Made by a program: the position numbers and the translations under genes. A stretch of 64,000 nt of DNA from Erythrobacteraceae bacterium (lineage in GTDB: Bacteria > Pseudomonadota > Alphaproteobacteria > Sphingomonadales > Sphingomonadaceae), in NCBI GenBank assembly GCA_024642525.1, contig JAHEAX010000004.1, positions 81,689 through 145,688 on the forward strand, read 5' to 3'. The number at the start of each line of letters is the position of its first letter. Position 1 is the first letter of the stretch. Shown here one piece after another: positions 38,512 to 48,099 of this stretch. The notes under the pieces were generated by a model that searched no databases, had not been told where the DNA came from, and was given only the letters and a program-made list of their open reading frames with translations.

Positions 38512-39633
38512 ATGAAGTCGCCGCTCAAGATTCTCACGATTTTCGGCACCAGGCCGGAAGCGATCAAGATGTTTCCGCTGGTCCATGCACTGGACGCGGA
38601 CGAACGGTTCGATTCGCGCGTCTGCGTTTCGGGCCAGCATCGCGGTATGCTGGACCAGGTGCTGGATATTGCCGGCATCCGCCCGCATCACGATCTCGAC
38701 CTGATGCAGCCCGACCAGACGCTGGATGCGCTGACTGCCAATCTGTTGACCGGCATCGGCAAGGTGCTGGACGCAGAACAGCCCGACTGGGTGGTGGTGC
38801 AGGGCGATACTGCAACGGCCATGTCGGGCGCTTTGGCTGCCTATTACCGCAAGATACCCGTTGCCCATGTCGAAGCTGGCCTGCGCAGCGGCAACATTCA
38901 TCACCCGTGGCCCGAAGAAGTGAACCGCAAGATCATCGGCAGCATGGCCGCCTTGCACTTTGCGCCTACCGAGACTGCGGCTGCGGCACTGCGCCTTGAA
39001 AATGTGGACCCTGCCACTGTCCATGTGACTGGCAATACGGTGATCGACGCGCTCCACTGGATTACCGCGCAGATCGAACAGCGGCCTGCACTCGCTGCTG
39101 ATCTTGCGCCGCTGGAAGCGCGCTTTGCGGGCAAGCGTATCATCGGCGTTACCAGCCACCGGCGCGAGAATTTCGGCGGCGGAATGGAAGGCATCGCAGA
39201 CGCAATCCGGCAGCTTGCAGCGCGCGGCGATGTGGCGATGATCTTTCCCGTGCACCTCAACCCCAATGTCCGCAAGGTGATGAACGAGCAGCTTGCTGGC
39301 CTTGAAAATGTCGCTCTGATCGAACCGCTGGATTATCCGCATTTCGCACGGCTCATCGACATCAGTACGCTGATGCTGACCGATAGCGGCGGCGTGCAGG
39401 AAGAAGCGCCTGCGCTGGGCAAACCTGTGCTGGTGATGCGCGAAACCACCGAACGCCCTGAAGGGGTGGAGGCAGGCACCGCACTGCTGGTTGGCACTGA
39501 TGCGGTGCGGATCGTGGCTGAGGTAAACCGCCTGCTGGATGATGCGGATGCCTATGATGCCATGGCCCGCGCCCATAACCCCTTTGGCGATGGCCTGACC
39601 TCTGCCCGCATACTGGACCTGCTGGCCCGCTGA
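38512..39633 (+). CDS. wecB: UDP-N-acetylglucosamine 2-epimerase (non-hydrolysing)
   Basis: A 373-residue enzyme that interconverts UDP-GlcNAc and UDP-ManNAc. Signature pieces are FGTRPEAIKMFPLVHAL at the N-terminus, VQGDTATAMSGALAAYY, VAHVEAGLRSGNI, SHRRENFGGGMEGI and LTDSGGVQEEAP. The same fold also converts 2,3-diacetamido uronic acid nucleotides (WbpI), and the two cannot be separated by eye. It is followed by wecC, so UDP-ManNAcA is the direct prediction. It is the first gene of the polysaccharide region. Confidence 0.9.
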   Translation: MKSPLKILTIFGTRPEAIKMFPLVHALDADERFDSRVCVSGQHRGMLDQVLDIAGIRPHHDLDLMQPDQTLDALTANLLTGIGKVLDAEQPDWVVVQGDTATAMSGALAAYYRKIPVAHVEAGLRSGNIHHPWPEEVNRKIIGSMAALHFAPTETAAAALRLENVDPATVHVTGNTVIDALHWITAQIEQRPALAADLAPLEARFAGKRIIGVTSHRRENFGGGMEGIADAIRQLAARGDVAMIFPVHLNPNVRKVMNEQLAGLENVALIEPLDYPHFARLIDISTLMLTDSGGVQEEAPALGKPVLVMRETTERPEGVEAGTALLVGTDAVRIVAEVNRLLDDADAYDAMARAHNPFGDGLTSARILDLLAR

Positions 39634-39708
39634 AAAAGCGTATCGTTACCGGTATCTTTACCCTTGGGCGGGTAAGCCGATTGCCTATTTGCAAATGGCA
39701 GGATCGTA

Positions 39709-41010
39709 ATGCGCGGCGAGAGTAAACCGGAAGTCTGTGTAATCGGGCTGGGCTATATTGGCCTGCCCACAGCCGCGATCATCGCGCGGGCGAATTGCCC
39801 TGTTACGGGCATCGACGTGTCGCAACATGTGGTGGACACGATCAACCGCGGCGAAATCCATATCGAGGAAGTTGATCTCGACGGGCTGGTTCACGGCGTG
39901 GTTCAGCGCGGCATGTTGAAGGCATCAACGCAGATTGTGCCTGCCGATGTCTTCGTGATTGCCGTTCCGACCCCGTTTGAAAAGGACGGCAACCACACGC
40001 CTGACACGTCCTATGTCATGGCCGCTGCCACCGAAGTGGCGGGCGTGCTGAAGAAGGGTGATACGATCATCCTGGAATCAACCTCCCCCGTTGGCACGAC
40101 AGAAGCGATGCGCGATCTCATCCATGGCCTGCGCCCTGATCTTCGGATGCCGGGCCTCACCAACGAAATCGCCGATGTGTCCATTTCCTATTGCCCCGAA
40201 CGGGTCCTGCCGGGGAAAATCCTCGAGGAACTGACCCATAATGACCGGTCTATCGGCGGCATAACCCCGCGCTGCGCACGCAAGGCGCTGGCATTCTACA
40301 AACGGTTCGTGCGCGGCACCTGTGTCACCACCGATGCCCGTTCGGCAGAAATGACCAAGCTGGTCGAAAATGCCTATCGCGATGTGAACATCGCTTTCGC
40401 CAATGAACTGTCGATGATTTCCGACACGATGGGCCTCGATGTGTGGGAAGTGATCAAGCTGGCAAACCGCCATCCGCGGGTCAACATTCTCCAGCCAGGG
40501 CCGGGCGTTGGTGGACACTGTATTGCGGTAGACCCCTATTTCATCATCCACGGCGCGCCCGATCAGTCGCCTCTCATCCGGACGGGACGGCAGGTAAACG
40601 ATGCCAAGATGCATCATGTCATTGCCCGCGCAAAGGCTTTGGTCGCAGAAAACCCGGGCGTGAAAGTCGCCTGCCTCGGCCTCGCCTTCAAGGCCAACAT
40701 CGACGATTTTCGCGAAAGTCCCGCGCGCTTTGTCGCGGCATCGCTGGCGCGGGAATTTGGCGAAAGGGTGCAGATTGTTGAGCCCTACGCAGGTGAATTA
40801 CCGCGCGAATTCGAAGGAACCGGTGCGGCGCTCATTGATCTGGACACAGCCCTGGAAACCTGCGGAATCCTGATTGTGCTGGTGGATCATGACGTATTCC
40901 GCGTGGTGCCGCCAGAGGAGCGCAACCACGCGCTGGTTTACGACACGCGCGGTATCTGGCCCGATTCGAAGATTAAACCAGTTGAAGCGGGCCTGCGTCT
41001 CGCCAGCTGA
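39709..41010 (+). CDS. wecC: UDP-N-acetyl-D-mannosamine dehydrogenase
   Basis: A 433-residue NAD-dependent enzyme that oxidises the C6 of UDP-ManNAc to the uronic acid. The N-terminal Rossmann motif is VIGLGYIGLPTAAII, and EKDGNHTPDTSYVM and STSPVGTTEAM are WecC-like. The catalytic cysteine is in GPGVGGHCIAVDPYF. AGGA precedes the start. It runs into a convergent gene pair 18 bases on. The neighbour wecB gives its substrate. Confidence 0.9.
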   Translation: MRGESKPEVCVIGLGYIGLPTAAIIARANCPVTGIDVSQHVVDTINRGEIHIEEVDLDGLVHGVVQRGMLKASTQIVPADVFVIAVPTPFEKDGNHTPDTSYVMAAATEVAGVLKKGDTIILESTSPVGTTEAMRDLIHGLRPDLRMPGLTNEIADVSISYCPERVLPGKILEELTHNDRSIGGITPRCARKALAFYKRFVRGTCVTTDARSAEMTKLVENAYRDVNIAFANELSMISDTMGLDVWEVIKLANRHPRVNILQPGPGVGGHCIAVDPYFIIHGAPDQSPLIRTGRQVNDAKMHHVIARAKALVAENPGVKVACLGLAFKANIDDFRESPARFVAASLAREFGERVQIVEPYAGELPREFEGTGAALIDLDTALETCGILIVLVDHDVFRVVPPEERNHALVYDTRGIWPDSKIKPVEAGLRLAS

Positions 41011-41028
41011 ACTGGCAATCAGGGTGTG

Positions 41029-42042
41029 TCAGACGCTGTAATATTCGCGGTACCATGAAACGAACTGGCGGATGCCTTCCCTGACGTCTGTCTGGGGGAC
41101 ATAGCCGGTCAATTCCTTCAGCAAGGTCGCATCGGCCCAGGTCGCAGGCACATCGCCCAGCTGCATATCCATGTAGTTGCGCTTGGCCTCGCGGCCGCAT
41201 TCTTGTTCGATCGCGTCGATGAAATCGGTCAGCTTGACCTTGTCGCTATTGCCGATGTTGACCACGCGAAAGGGCGCAACGGGCGACAGGCTGTCGTATT
41301 CGGCAATATCGTCCTTGGATGCGGGACGTTGCGGCGCTGCGTCGATCAGCAGGCGGATGCCGCGCACCAGATCGGTCACGTAGGTGAAATCGCGGTACAT
41401 CTCGCCATGATTATACACGTCGATCGGCGTGCCTTCGAGAATACCCTTGGTAAATTTGAACAGGGCCATATCCGGCCGCCCCCAAGGGCCATACACCGTG
41501 AAGAACCGGAACATGGTGGTCGGCAAGTCCCACAGATGGGCATAGCTGTGGCCCATCGATTCGTTGGCTTTCTTGGTCGCTGCATAGAGCGTTAGCTGCG
41601 TGTCGCATTTCTCGCGTTCGTGAAACGGCATCACTTCGTTGGCGCCATAGGCTGAACTGGTGGATGCCATCAGCAAGTGGTCCACGCCCAGTTCACGCGC
41701 GCATTCCATCACGTTGAATGTGCCGATGATATTGGCATCAATATAGGCGCGCGGGTTTTCGAGGCTGTAACGAACGCCTGCCTGTGCCGCCAGATGGACA
41801 ATCACGTCGGGCTTCTCGGCCATCATCAGATCGCGCAGTTTATCGAAATCTTCCAGCATTCCGATATGGGCGCTGAAATGTTCGTTCTGCAGCAGCATCT
41901 GATGCCGCCGTTCCTTGATCCGGACATCGTAATAATCGGTCATGCCATCATAGCCGACGACAGCGAAGCCTTCCTTCAGCAGCAATTGCGCCAGATGAAA
42001 GCCGATGAAGCCGGCTGTCCCGGTAACGAAAACCTTGCGCAT
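41029..42042 (-). CDS. UDP-glucuronate 4-epimerase type SDR
   Basis: A 337-residue extended SDR. NAD binding is by VTGTAGFIGFHLAQ, and the catalytic Ser/Tyr/Lys set is STSSAYG with LYAATKKANE. The family marks VYGPWGRPDMALFKF and AAQAGVRYSLENP match GlcA 4-epimerases (CapI/LspL), giving UDP-GalA from UDP-GlcA. No UDP-glucose 6-dehydrogenase for UDP-GlcA is seen here, so the substrate would have to come from elsewhere, or the real substrate is another uronic acid nucleotide. It lies eight bases after the dehydrogenase on the same strand. Confidence 0.85.
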   Translation of the reverse strand: MRKVFVTGTAGFIGFHLAQLLLKEGFAVVGYDGMTDYYDVRIKERRHQMLLQNEHFSAHIGMLEDFDKLRDLMMAEKPDVIVHLAAQAGVRYSLENPRAYIDANIIGTFNVMECARELGVDHLLMASTSSAYGANEVMPFHEREKCDTQLTLYAATKKANESMGHSYAHLWDLPTTMFRFFTVYGPWGRPDMALFKFTKGILEGTPIDVYNHGEMYRDFTYVTDLVRGIRLLIDAAPQRPASKDDIAEYDSLSPVAPFRVVNIGNSDKVKLTDFIDAIEQECGREAKRNYMDMQLGDVPATWADATLLKELTGYVPQTDVREGIRQFVSWYREYYSV

Positions 42043-42050
42043 ATCGGTTC

Positions 42051-43322
42051 CTAAAGCGTCCAGTCCGCAGCACCGCCCAAGGCACCCTTCAGATCGGCAA
42101 GAATGCCGCCCGAGTTTGTCAAAGTGCGGAATCTTTCTGCGCCCAGATCCAGATATTCACGGTGCGGAACGGCCAGCAGCACCATGTCATACGTGCCATC
42201 CAGCGCGCCGTCATCCAGCGTCAGCCCATATTCGTGCTGCGCTTCGGCGGCATCGGCATGGGGGTCATGCACGGTAATGTCATGGCCCAGCGCCACCAGG
42301 CTGGAAACAAGATCGGCCACTTTGCTGTTGCGCAGGTCAGGCACGTCTTCCTTGAAAGTCAGGCCCATCACCAGCACCGATCCGGCCTTGTCACCGCGTG
42401 CAACATGCAACCGCTGCGCCATCCAGTCGGCCATACCGTCATTCACGCCGCGACCTGCCAGAATGACCTTGGGATCATGGCCCAGTTCTTCTGCGCGATG
42501 CGACAGATAGTAGGGGTCGACCCCGATGCAATGTCCGCCCACCAGGCCGGGCGAAAACGGCAGAAAGTTCCACTTGGTCCGCGCTGCTTCCAGCACATCC
42601 CATGTCGAAAGACCCATCCGGCCGAAAATCTGGGCGATTTCGTTCATGAAGGCGATGTTGATGTCGCGCTGGGCGTTTTCGATCACCTTGGCTGCTTCGG
42701 CGGCCTTGATGGACGCAGCGCGGAACACGCCGCCACTGGTGATCGCGCCATAAAGGTCTGCAACCTTATCCAGCACTTCAGGCGTCTGGCCCGATACGAC
42801 CTTGGTGATCTTGTCGATGGTATGTTCACGATCGCCCGGATTGATCCGTTCCGGGCTGTAGCCGAGGAAGAAATCCTTGCCGCATTCGAGGCCCGAAACT
42901 TCTTCCAGAATGGGCGCGCAAATGTCTTCGGTGACGCCCGGGTAAACCGTACTTTCATAGACCACAACAGGCGTCCGGCCATCGGCCGAGGCCCGCGCCA
43001 CCATCTCGCCCACAGTGCGTGACGCCGCTTTCACAATGGCCAGATCAGGCCGGTTTTCGCCGTCAATCGGCGTAGGAACCGTGACGATATAGAAATCGGA
43101 CGGCGGGCATTCTGCCGGATCGCAAGTGAGCGCGAGAGTTGAGGCTTCGAGCCGGGGCGGGTCGATTTCGCCAGTGCGATCATGGTTGGCGGCCAGTTCG
43201 TCGATCCGCCGTGCGTCGACATCCAAACCAACAGTCGTAAATTTCCTGGCCAGGGCGACTGCCAGCGGCAGTCCTACATAGCCAAGTCCGATGACTGTGA
43301 CGGCTGTGGTATTATTCGACAT
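42051..43322 (-). CDS. Nucleotide sugar dehydrogenase (TviB/WbpA-like)
   Basis: A 423-residue UDP-sugar 6-dehydrogenase. It has VIGLGYVGLPLAVALA near the start, VPTPIDGENRPDL, and the catalytic cysteine in GLVGGHCIGVDPYYL. YESTVYPGVTEDICAPILE is typical of the TviB/WbpA/WbpO group that oxidises UDP-GlcNAc or UDP-GalNAc rather than UDP-glucose. It would feed UDP-GlcNAcA to the wlbA-wbpD-wbpE genes at 50.7 kb. It is first in a minus-strand pair with the epimerase and is divergent from the ligase-to-kinase genes. Confidence 0.85.
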   Translation of the reverse strand: MSNNTTAVTVIGLGYVGLPLAVALARKFTTVGLDVDARRIDELAANHDRTGEIDPPRLEASTLALTCDPAECPPSDFYIVTVPTPIDGENRPDLAIVKAASRTVGEMVARASADGRTPVVVYESTVYPGVTEDICAPILEEVSGLECGKDFFLGYSPERINPGDREHTIDKITKVVSGQTPEVLDKVADLYGAITSGGVFRAASIKAAEAAKVIENAQRDINIAFMNEIAQIFGRMGLSTWDVLEAARTKWNFLPFSPGLVGGHCIGVDPYYLSHRAEELGHDPKVILAGRGVNDGMADWMAQRLHVARGDKAGSVLVMGLTFKEDVPDLRNSKVADLVSSLVALGHDITVHDPHADAAEAQHEYGLTLDDGALDGTYDMVLLAVPHREYLDLGAERFRTLTNSGGILADLKGALGGAADWTL

Positions 43323-43662
43323 AAGTTGATCAAAACCTTAATTTTCAAAGCTGCTCGTCTGTCAGCAGCCGCTAGTTAGCGGCCCCTTAAAGGGCTGGGG
43401 TCGGACAAGCAACAGTTTGGCCCCTTGTGGCTCTCAAAGGAGTGCAGAGGAAATTTCACCGCAAATCGCCTGGCCGCAACTGTGCAGGTAGCCAAGCTTT
43501 TAATGTTTCCAAAACGTTGCAAGGTTCTGGAAAATAGCTAGAAGCCGCGTTCCCGCCGTCGCGGATTGCCATCCTCCTGATCGTCTTGGCGGTTGCCTTG
43601 AAAATTGATCGGTGGCAGGCGCAATCCTCATACGAGCATTCTTACCAATCCACAGGTTCCAA
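43323..43662. other. 340-base divergent promoter region inside the polysaccharide locus
   Basis: No supported gene is seen. The region must drive both the minus-strand dehydrogenase and the plus-strand ligase genes. It holds a perfect inverted repeat GCCGCTA-GT-TAGCGGC (43368-43383), directly followed by a small CCCTTAAAGGG palindrome (43385-43395). No clear -35/-10 pair, ops/JUMPstart element or CtrA full site was found. Confidence 0.45.
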
Positions 43663-45075
43663 ATGTCGCCCAAAATTGCCGGAAATATGCCTGTAAGCGG
43701 CCGCTTCTGGCTGGTCCTGTCCTATCTAATTCTGGTTTTCCTCCTCGGCGGAAGCGCCCGCCATGACATAGCTACATTGGTCATCCTGAGGCCATTGGCC
43801 GTGTGCGCCATTGCCTATGCCCTTGTCGTCATTAGCGGCGCCAGCATCCGCACATTCTCAGCGCAGATCGGCCTGCTTGGCGGACTCTTCATGCTGGTTG
43901 CCCTGCATCTCGTGCCGCTGCCCCATTCCATCTGGTCGGGTCTTCCCTATCGCGAATTCATCAGCCAGATCGATTTCGCGGCGGGCCTTGGCGAACAGTG
44001 GAGGCCGCTGTCGATAGCGCCCGAGCGGACATGGAATGCGCTTTATTCGCTGGTTGTCCCGCTTTCTGTCCTGCTGCTGGTATGCAGTCTTGATCGCGAA
44101 GAACGATTTGCGCTTCTGCCTGTGATAATTGCGCTCGGCATTTTTTCGGGCGTGGTCGGCCTCGCCCAGATCAGCGGCGGTCAGCAAAGTCCGCTCTATT
44201 ATTACCGCATTTCCAACAATGATTCCGCCATCGGACTGCTGGCGAACAGGAACCATCAGGGCGTGTTTCTTGCGACACTGTTCCCCATGCTCGCTGTTTA
44301 CGCATCGCTTGAAACGCGCAGCAGCGATGTTCGCAAGATCAGGCTGATTGCTTCACTTGCCATCGCAGCGATCCTTATTCCGCTTATCCTTGTCACCGGA
44401 TCAAGGGCCGGACTTGTGTTCGGCGCCGTGGGCCTGGCATCGGTTCCCTTCCTGTATCGACGCCCGGTCGGTGAAGTTGTGGCAAGGCGGCGCGGTGAAC
44501 GCAAATTGCCTCTTGCCGGTATCATCGCTGCATCAGCCAGTGCGCTGCTGCTCATCCTTTCCGGCCTCATCTTCTCGAGGGCCGAGGCGATCGAGCGGCT
44601 TCTCGGCGGTTCGGCGAATGATTTCAGGTGGGAAATCTGGCAGCCATCGCTGGATATTGCGATGCGCTATTTCCCCTTTGGTTCCGGCATCGGCACTTTT
44701 GTGGAAGCTTTCCAGCGTGACGAGCCACTGGCAACTCTCGCTCCGACCTATGTGAACCATGCGCATAATGATTGGCTCGAAATTCTGATGACCGGCGGTT
44801 TGCCTGCCGTAATCCTGATCGGGCTGGGCGTGTTCGCATGGTCTAGAATTTCGCTAAGAGTCTGGCGAACAAGGGAAGATTCGCGCGATGTCAAATTCGC
44901 ACGAATGGCTTCGGTGATCCTCCTAATACTTGCCGGATCGAGTTTTGTTGATTATCCGCTGCGCACGCCGCTCGTGGCCAGTGTTTTCGCCGTCGTCATA
45001 GCGTGGATGGGGCCAATTCAGAAGTTTCGGACGGTCAGAAATACTGGTCGAAATGGCGAAAGCCCCGTCCAATAA
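43663..45075 (+). CDS. O-antigen ligase/polymerase family membrane protein
   Basis: A 470-residue protein with about ten to twelve membrane segments. The Wzy/WaaL-type domain shows ANRNHQGVFLATLFPMLA and, after a large periplasmic loop, GSGIGTFVEAFQRDEP and NHAHNDWLEILMTGGLPA. That His-Asn-Asp cluster is typical of the superfamily. Sequence alone does not separate a polymerase (Wzy) from a ligase (WaaL); its place upstream of export and kinase genes favours polymerisation of an exported polysaccharide. The start is ATG 43663, and other starts nearby are possible. Confidence 0.83.
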   Translation: MSPKIAGNMPVSGRFWLVLSYLILVFLLGGSARHDIATLVILRPLAVCAIAYALVVISGASIRTFSAQIGLLGGLFMLVALHLVPLPHSIWSGLPYREFISQIDFAAGLGEQWRPLSIAPERTWNALYSLVVPLSVLLLVCSLDREERFALLPVIIALGIFSGVVGLAQISGGQQSPLYYYRISNNDSAIGLLANRNHQGVFLATLFPMLAVYASLETRSSDVRKIRLIASLAIAAILIPLILVTGSRAGLVFGAVGLASVPFLYRRPVGEVVARRRGERKLPLAGIIAASASALLLILSGLIFSRAEAIERLLGGSANDFRWEIWQPSLDIAMRYFPFGSGIGTFVEAFQRDEPLATLAPTYVNHAHNDWLEILMTGGLPAVILIGLGVFAWSRISLRVWRTREDSRDVKFARMASVILLILAGSSFVDYPLRTPLVASVFAVVIAWMGPIQKFRTVRNTGRNGESPVQ

Positions 45076-45139
45076 ATCTTAAGTTAATGCCGTTGCCTGT
45101 TCTGCACCTGGCTAGATTCTCAAACGAAAGTGAAAATTC

Positions 45140-45874
45140 ATGCGCGCCGGACTGTTGATCGCGATTTGCTGCTTGTTTCTGTCGGCGTGCGGGTCTCCGA
45201 CACGTTTCGGCCCAGTGCAGACAGCGAACGGACCCAGCTCCGATATCCAGATGACAGACGCGACATCCTTGCCTGCGCCATCTGCGACCGACCGATCCGT
45301 GCAGTTCAGGCCCTATCGCATCGGTCCGTTTGACCGGTTGGCCATCGATGTGTTCGGTGTGGAAGAACTTGCTCGCAAAGAATATCGTACCGACGCTGGC
45401 GGCCGCGTGTCATTCCCGCTCGCAGGTGTAATCGAGGCAGGTGGCCTCACCCCGGCAGAGCTTGAGAACGAAATCGCCCAGCGCCTGAGTGGCCGGTATA
45501 TCCGCGATCCGCAAGTGACTGTGAACCTCGTAGAAACGGTCAGCCAGGTCGTTACTGTCGATGGCCAGGTCCGCCAGCCGGGCCTCTATCCTGTCGTGGG
45601 CCGGATGACCTTGATGCAAGCCGTTGCAACAGCAAAAGGTCTCGAAGATTTCGCCAAGGAAGAGGAAGTTGTGGTTTTCCGTACCGTAAATGGCCAGCGG
45701 ATGGCTGCAATCTACAATCTCAAGGCAATCCGCAGCGCGACCTATGATGACCCTGAAATCTACGCCAACGACATTGTTGTTGTCGGCGAATCGGCCCAGC
45801 GGCGCTTCATTCGTGATGCGATTGGCCTAGCCCCGGCACTGTTGTCGCCCCTCGTAATCCTGTTAACCCGCTGA
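45140..45874 (+). CDS. Wza-type polysaccharide export lipoprotein
   Basis: A 244-residue outer-membrane polysaccharide export protein. The lipoprotein signal carries lipobox LSAC (Cys17). The Poly_export domain starts at about residue 57 (FRPYRIGPFDRLAIDVFG) and continues with GRVSFPLAGVIEAGGLT; an SLBB domain follows (VDGQVRQPGLYPVVGRMTL). The C-terminal ALLSPLVILLT may be the amphipathic helix that forms the outer-membrane pore. It is upstream of the kinase that controls export, 26 bases apart. Confidence 0.9.
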   Translation: MRAGLLIAICCLFLSACGSPTRFGPVQTANGPSSDIQMTDATSLPAPSATDRSVQFRPYRIGPFDRLAIDVFGVEELARKEYRTDAGGRVSFPLAGVIEAGGLTPAELENEIAQRLSGRYIRDPQVTVNLVETVSQVVTVDGQVRQPGLYPVVGRMTLMQAVATAKGLEDFAKEEEVVVFRTVNGQRMAAIYNLKAIRSATYDDPEIYANDIVVVGESAQRRFIRDAIGLAPALLSPLVILLTR

Positions 45875-45900
45875 TAAACGCATTTGGCGCCCCCATTGGA

Positions 45901-48099
45901 ATGGTTGCAATGAACGATACTATGCTGCCCCAGGCAGATGACTACATGATCCGAGGTCAGGAAGGGGCGGACGCGCAGAATGCGGGCGCGCCGATACTTC
46001 TGCAATATTGGCAGACGCTGATCCGCTGGAAATGGGTCGTCCTGGGTATCATGGTGGCAGCATTGGCAGCAGGCGCAATCGTGACACTGCTGTCCACACC
46101 GCAATTCACCGCAACCACCCGGATTGAGATCAACCGCGAACAGCAGAACGTCACCAAGGTGGAGGGTATCGAATCGCCTCAGGCCACGCAGGATGACGAA
46201 TTCTACCAAACGCAATATTCGAACCTTCAGGCGCGATCACTGGCGCAGCGCGTGGCGCGCCAATTGCGTCTCGCGAATAACGAAAGCTTCTTTGCTGCCC
46301 ACGGCGCAGAAACTTCGGGCGGTTTGCTGAGCGGCGATGTCGCGGTTGCCACTGCGGGCAATGCGCGCGATCAACAGTTCCGCGATGCGGTTGACCTTCT
46401 GCTGGACCATGTCACGATCACACCAATTCCGCGTTCACGTCTGGTTGATATCAGCTATTCCAGCGCGTCCCCGGACATCTCCGCAATGATCGCCGATGCA
46501 TGGGCTGCGCAGTTCATCGCCACGACGATCGATCGCAGGTTTGAATCGACGGCCGATGCCCGCAAGTTCCTCGAGCTTCGGCTTGCCGAACTCGGTGCCC
46601 GTCTCGAAGATTCCGAACGTGCGGCTGTTGCCTATGCGGCCAACAAGAACATCGTGGCTCTGGGCCAGAGCGAGGGTGCCGATGGCAAGACCATCGTCGA
46701 GCGTACGCTTGTTTCTAGCGATCTCGAAGCTTTGAATGCTGCTCTTGCCGAAGCAACAACCGAACGGATTGCTGCCGAAAGCCGTGCTGCAACCCGCGGT
46801 TCCACGCAGGAAAGCGCGAATAATGTCGCGATTGCCAACCTGCGTCAGCGGCGCGCGCTGGCAGCTGCCGAATATGCAGAGCTGATGGTCCAGTTCGAGC
46901 CCGGCTATCCAAGGGCCAAGGCGCTGCAGGAGCAGATCCAGTCCTTAGACTCCGCCATAGCGCGTGAAGAAGGCCGGATCGCATCTGCACGCACATCATC
47001 CTACCGCGAAGCTGTTGCGCGTGAGAATGATTTGCGCTCGCGGGTGCAGGCACTGAAATCACAGCTGTCTGACCAGCGTCGTAACCAGATCCAGTACAAT
47101 ATCTTCCAGCGCGAAGCCGACACCAACCGGCAGCTTTATGACAGCCTTCTCCAGCGTTATAAGGAAATCGGCGTTGCCGGTGTTGCCCTGAGCAACATCT
47201 CGGTCGTTGACCAGGCGCAGGTGCCGGCTAAGCCGTCCTCGCCCAATCTCTTCCTCAACATCGCATTGGCTTTTGTTGCGGGTATTGGCCTGTCATTCCT
47301 TGCCCTGGTCGGCCTTGAACAGGTCGATGAAGGCCTGCGCGATCCATCATCGGTCAGCCGCCTGCTGAACTTGCCGCTGCTTGGTTCGGTGCCAATGGCC
47401 GATGACGATGAAGATGCGACAGAAGCATTGAAGGATTCAAAGTCTCAATTGTCAGAGGCTTACTTTAGCGTTCAATCGAACCTGTCATTTGCGACAGATC
47501 ACGGGTTCCCTCGGTCGCTGATGACAACCAGTTCGCGTCCGGCGGAAGGCAAGACAACGTCAACTGTCGCACTTGCCGCAGCGCTTGGCCGGACAGGCAA
47601 ACGCGTCCTGCTGATCGACGCGGATATGCGTTCGCCGTCCTGCCATGAATATTTCGGCCACACGAATGATGCCGGCCTCAGCAATATGCTGACGGGTAAC
47701 AAGACACTGGGCGAAGTGGTCAAAGATACCGGATTGCGCGGCCTCAGCATGATGCCGGCTGGCCCGACCCCGCCAAGCGCGGGCGAACTTCTGAGTGGTG
47801 ATCGTCTGCGGATGATCATCGAGGATGCGCTCGGCAGTTTCGACCACGTTCTGGTCGACAGCCCGCCGCTGCTGGGCCTTGCCGATGCGCCGCTCATTTC
47901 GCGTGCCGTTGAAGGCGCCGTGTTCGTGGTTGAAGCCGATGGCGTTGCAGTTCGCGGCTTGCGTTCGGCGTTGGCGCGTCTGCGCCAAGCGCATGGGCGC
48001 ATCTATGGCGCCATTGTGACAAAAATCGATAGTCGACGTGCCAGCTACGGTTACGGCTATGGTTATGGTTATGGTTATGGCACGCAGCAGGAAGACTAA
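45901..48099 (+). CDS. Polysaccharide co-polymerase/tyrosine autokinase (Wzc type)
   Basis: A 732-residue fused protein. The Wzz-like chain-length domain has two membrane helices (VLGIMVAALAAGAIVTLL and LFLNIALAFVAGIGLSFLAL) flanking a periplasmic coiled coil. The cytoplasmic BY-kinase domain has Walker A SSRPAEGKTTST with Lys551, Walker A' VLLIDADMR and Walker B HVLVDSPPL. The C-terminal tail is a cluster of six Tyr-Gly pairs, the autophosphorylation region that controls export cycling. ATG 45910 is an alternative start. The tail-coding repeat overlaps the start of the next gene. Confidence 0.93.
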   Translation: MVAMNDTMLPQADDYMIRGQEGADAQNAGAPILLQYWQTLIRWKWVVLGIMVAALAAGAIVTLLSTPQFTATTRIEINREQQNVTKVEGIESPQATQDDEFYQTQYSNLQARSLAQRVARQLRLANNESFFAAHGAETSGGLLSGDVAVATAGNARDQQFRDAVDLLLDHVTITPIPRSRLVDISYSSASPDISAMIADAWAAQFIATTIDRRFESTADARKFLELRLAELGARLEDSERAAVAYAANKNIVALGQSEGADGKTIVERTLVSSDLEALNAALAEATTERIAAESRAATRGSTQESANNVAIANLRQRRALAAAEYAELMVQFEPGYPRAKALQEQIQSLDSAIAREEGRIASARTSSYREAVARENDLRSRVQALKSQLSDQRRNQIQYNIFQREADTNRQLYDSLLQRYKEIGVAGVALSNISVVDQAQVPAKPSSPNLFLNIALAFVAGIGLSFLALVGLEQVDEGLRDPSSVSRLLNLPLLGSVPMADDDEDATEALKDSKSQLSEAYFSVQSNLSFATDHGFPRSLMTTSSRPAEGKTTSTVALAAALGRTGKRVLLIDADMRSPSCHEYFGHTNDAGLSNMLTGNKTLGEVVKDTGLRGLSMMPAGPTPPSAGELLSGDRLRMIIEDALGSFDHVLVDSPPLLGLADAPLISRAVEGAVFVVEADGVAVRGLRSALARLRQAHGRIYGAIVTKIDSRRASYGYGYGYGYGYGTQQED
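48046..48081 (+). repeat. Six-fold TAYGGN hexamer repeat coding the Tyr-Gly tail
   Basis: Six consecutive hexamers, the last four nearly all TATGGT, code for six Tyr-Gly pairs in the kinase frame. In the +1 frame the TATGGT units give ATG codons at 48059, 48065, 48071 and 48077, which are the only plausible starts for the next gene. Such short perfect repeats can change copy number. Confidence 0.85.

Noticed and set aside
43323..43662. ops/JUMPstart element ahead of the polysaccharide assembly genes
   Set aside because: GGCGGTTG appears near 43590, but the conserved GGCGGTAG core and longer context are missing.
45071..45086. CtrA-like TTAA repeats before the export lipoprotein gene
   Set aside because: Two TTAA boxes occur but with a spacing of one base, not seven. 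The same holds near 38482, where the spacing is ten.
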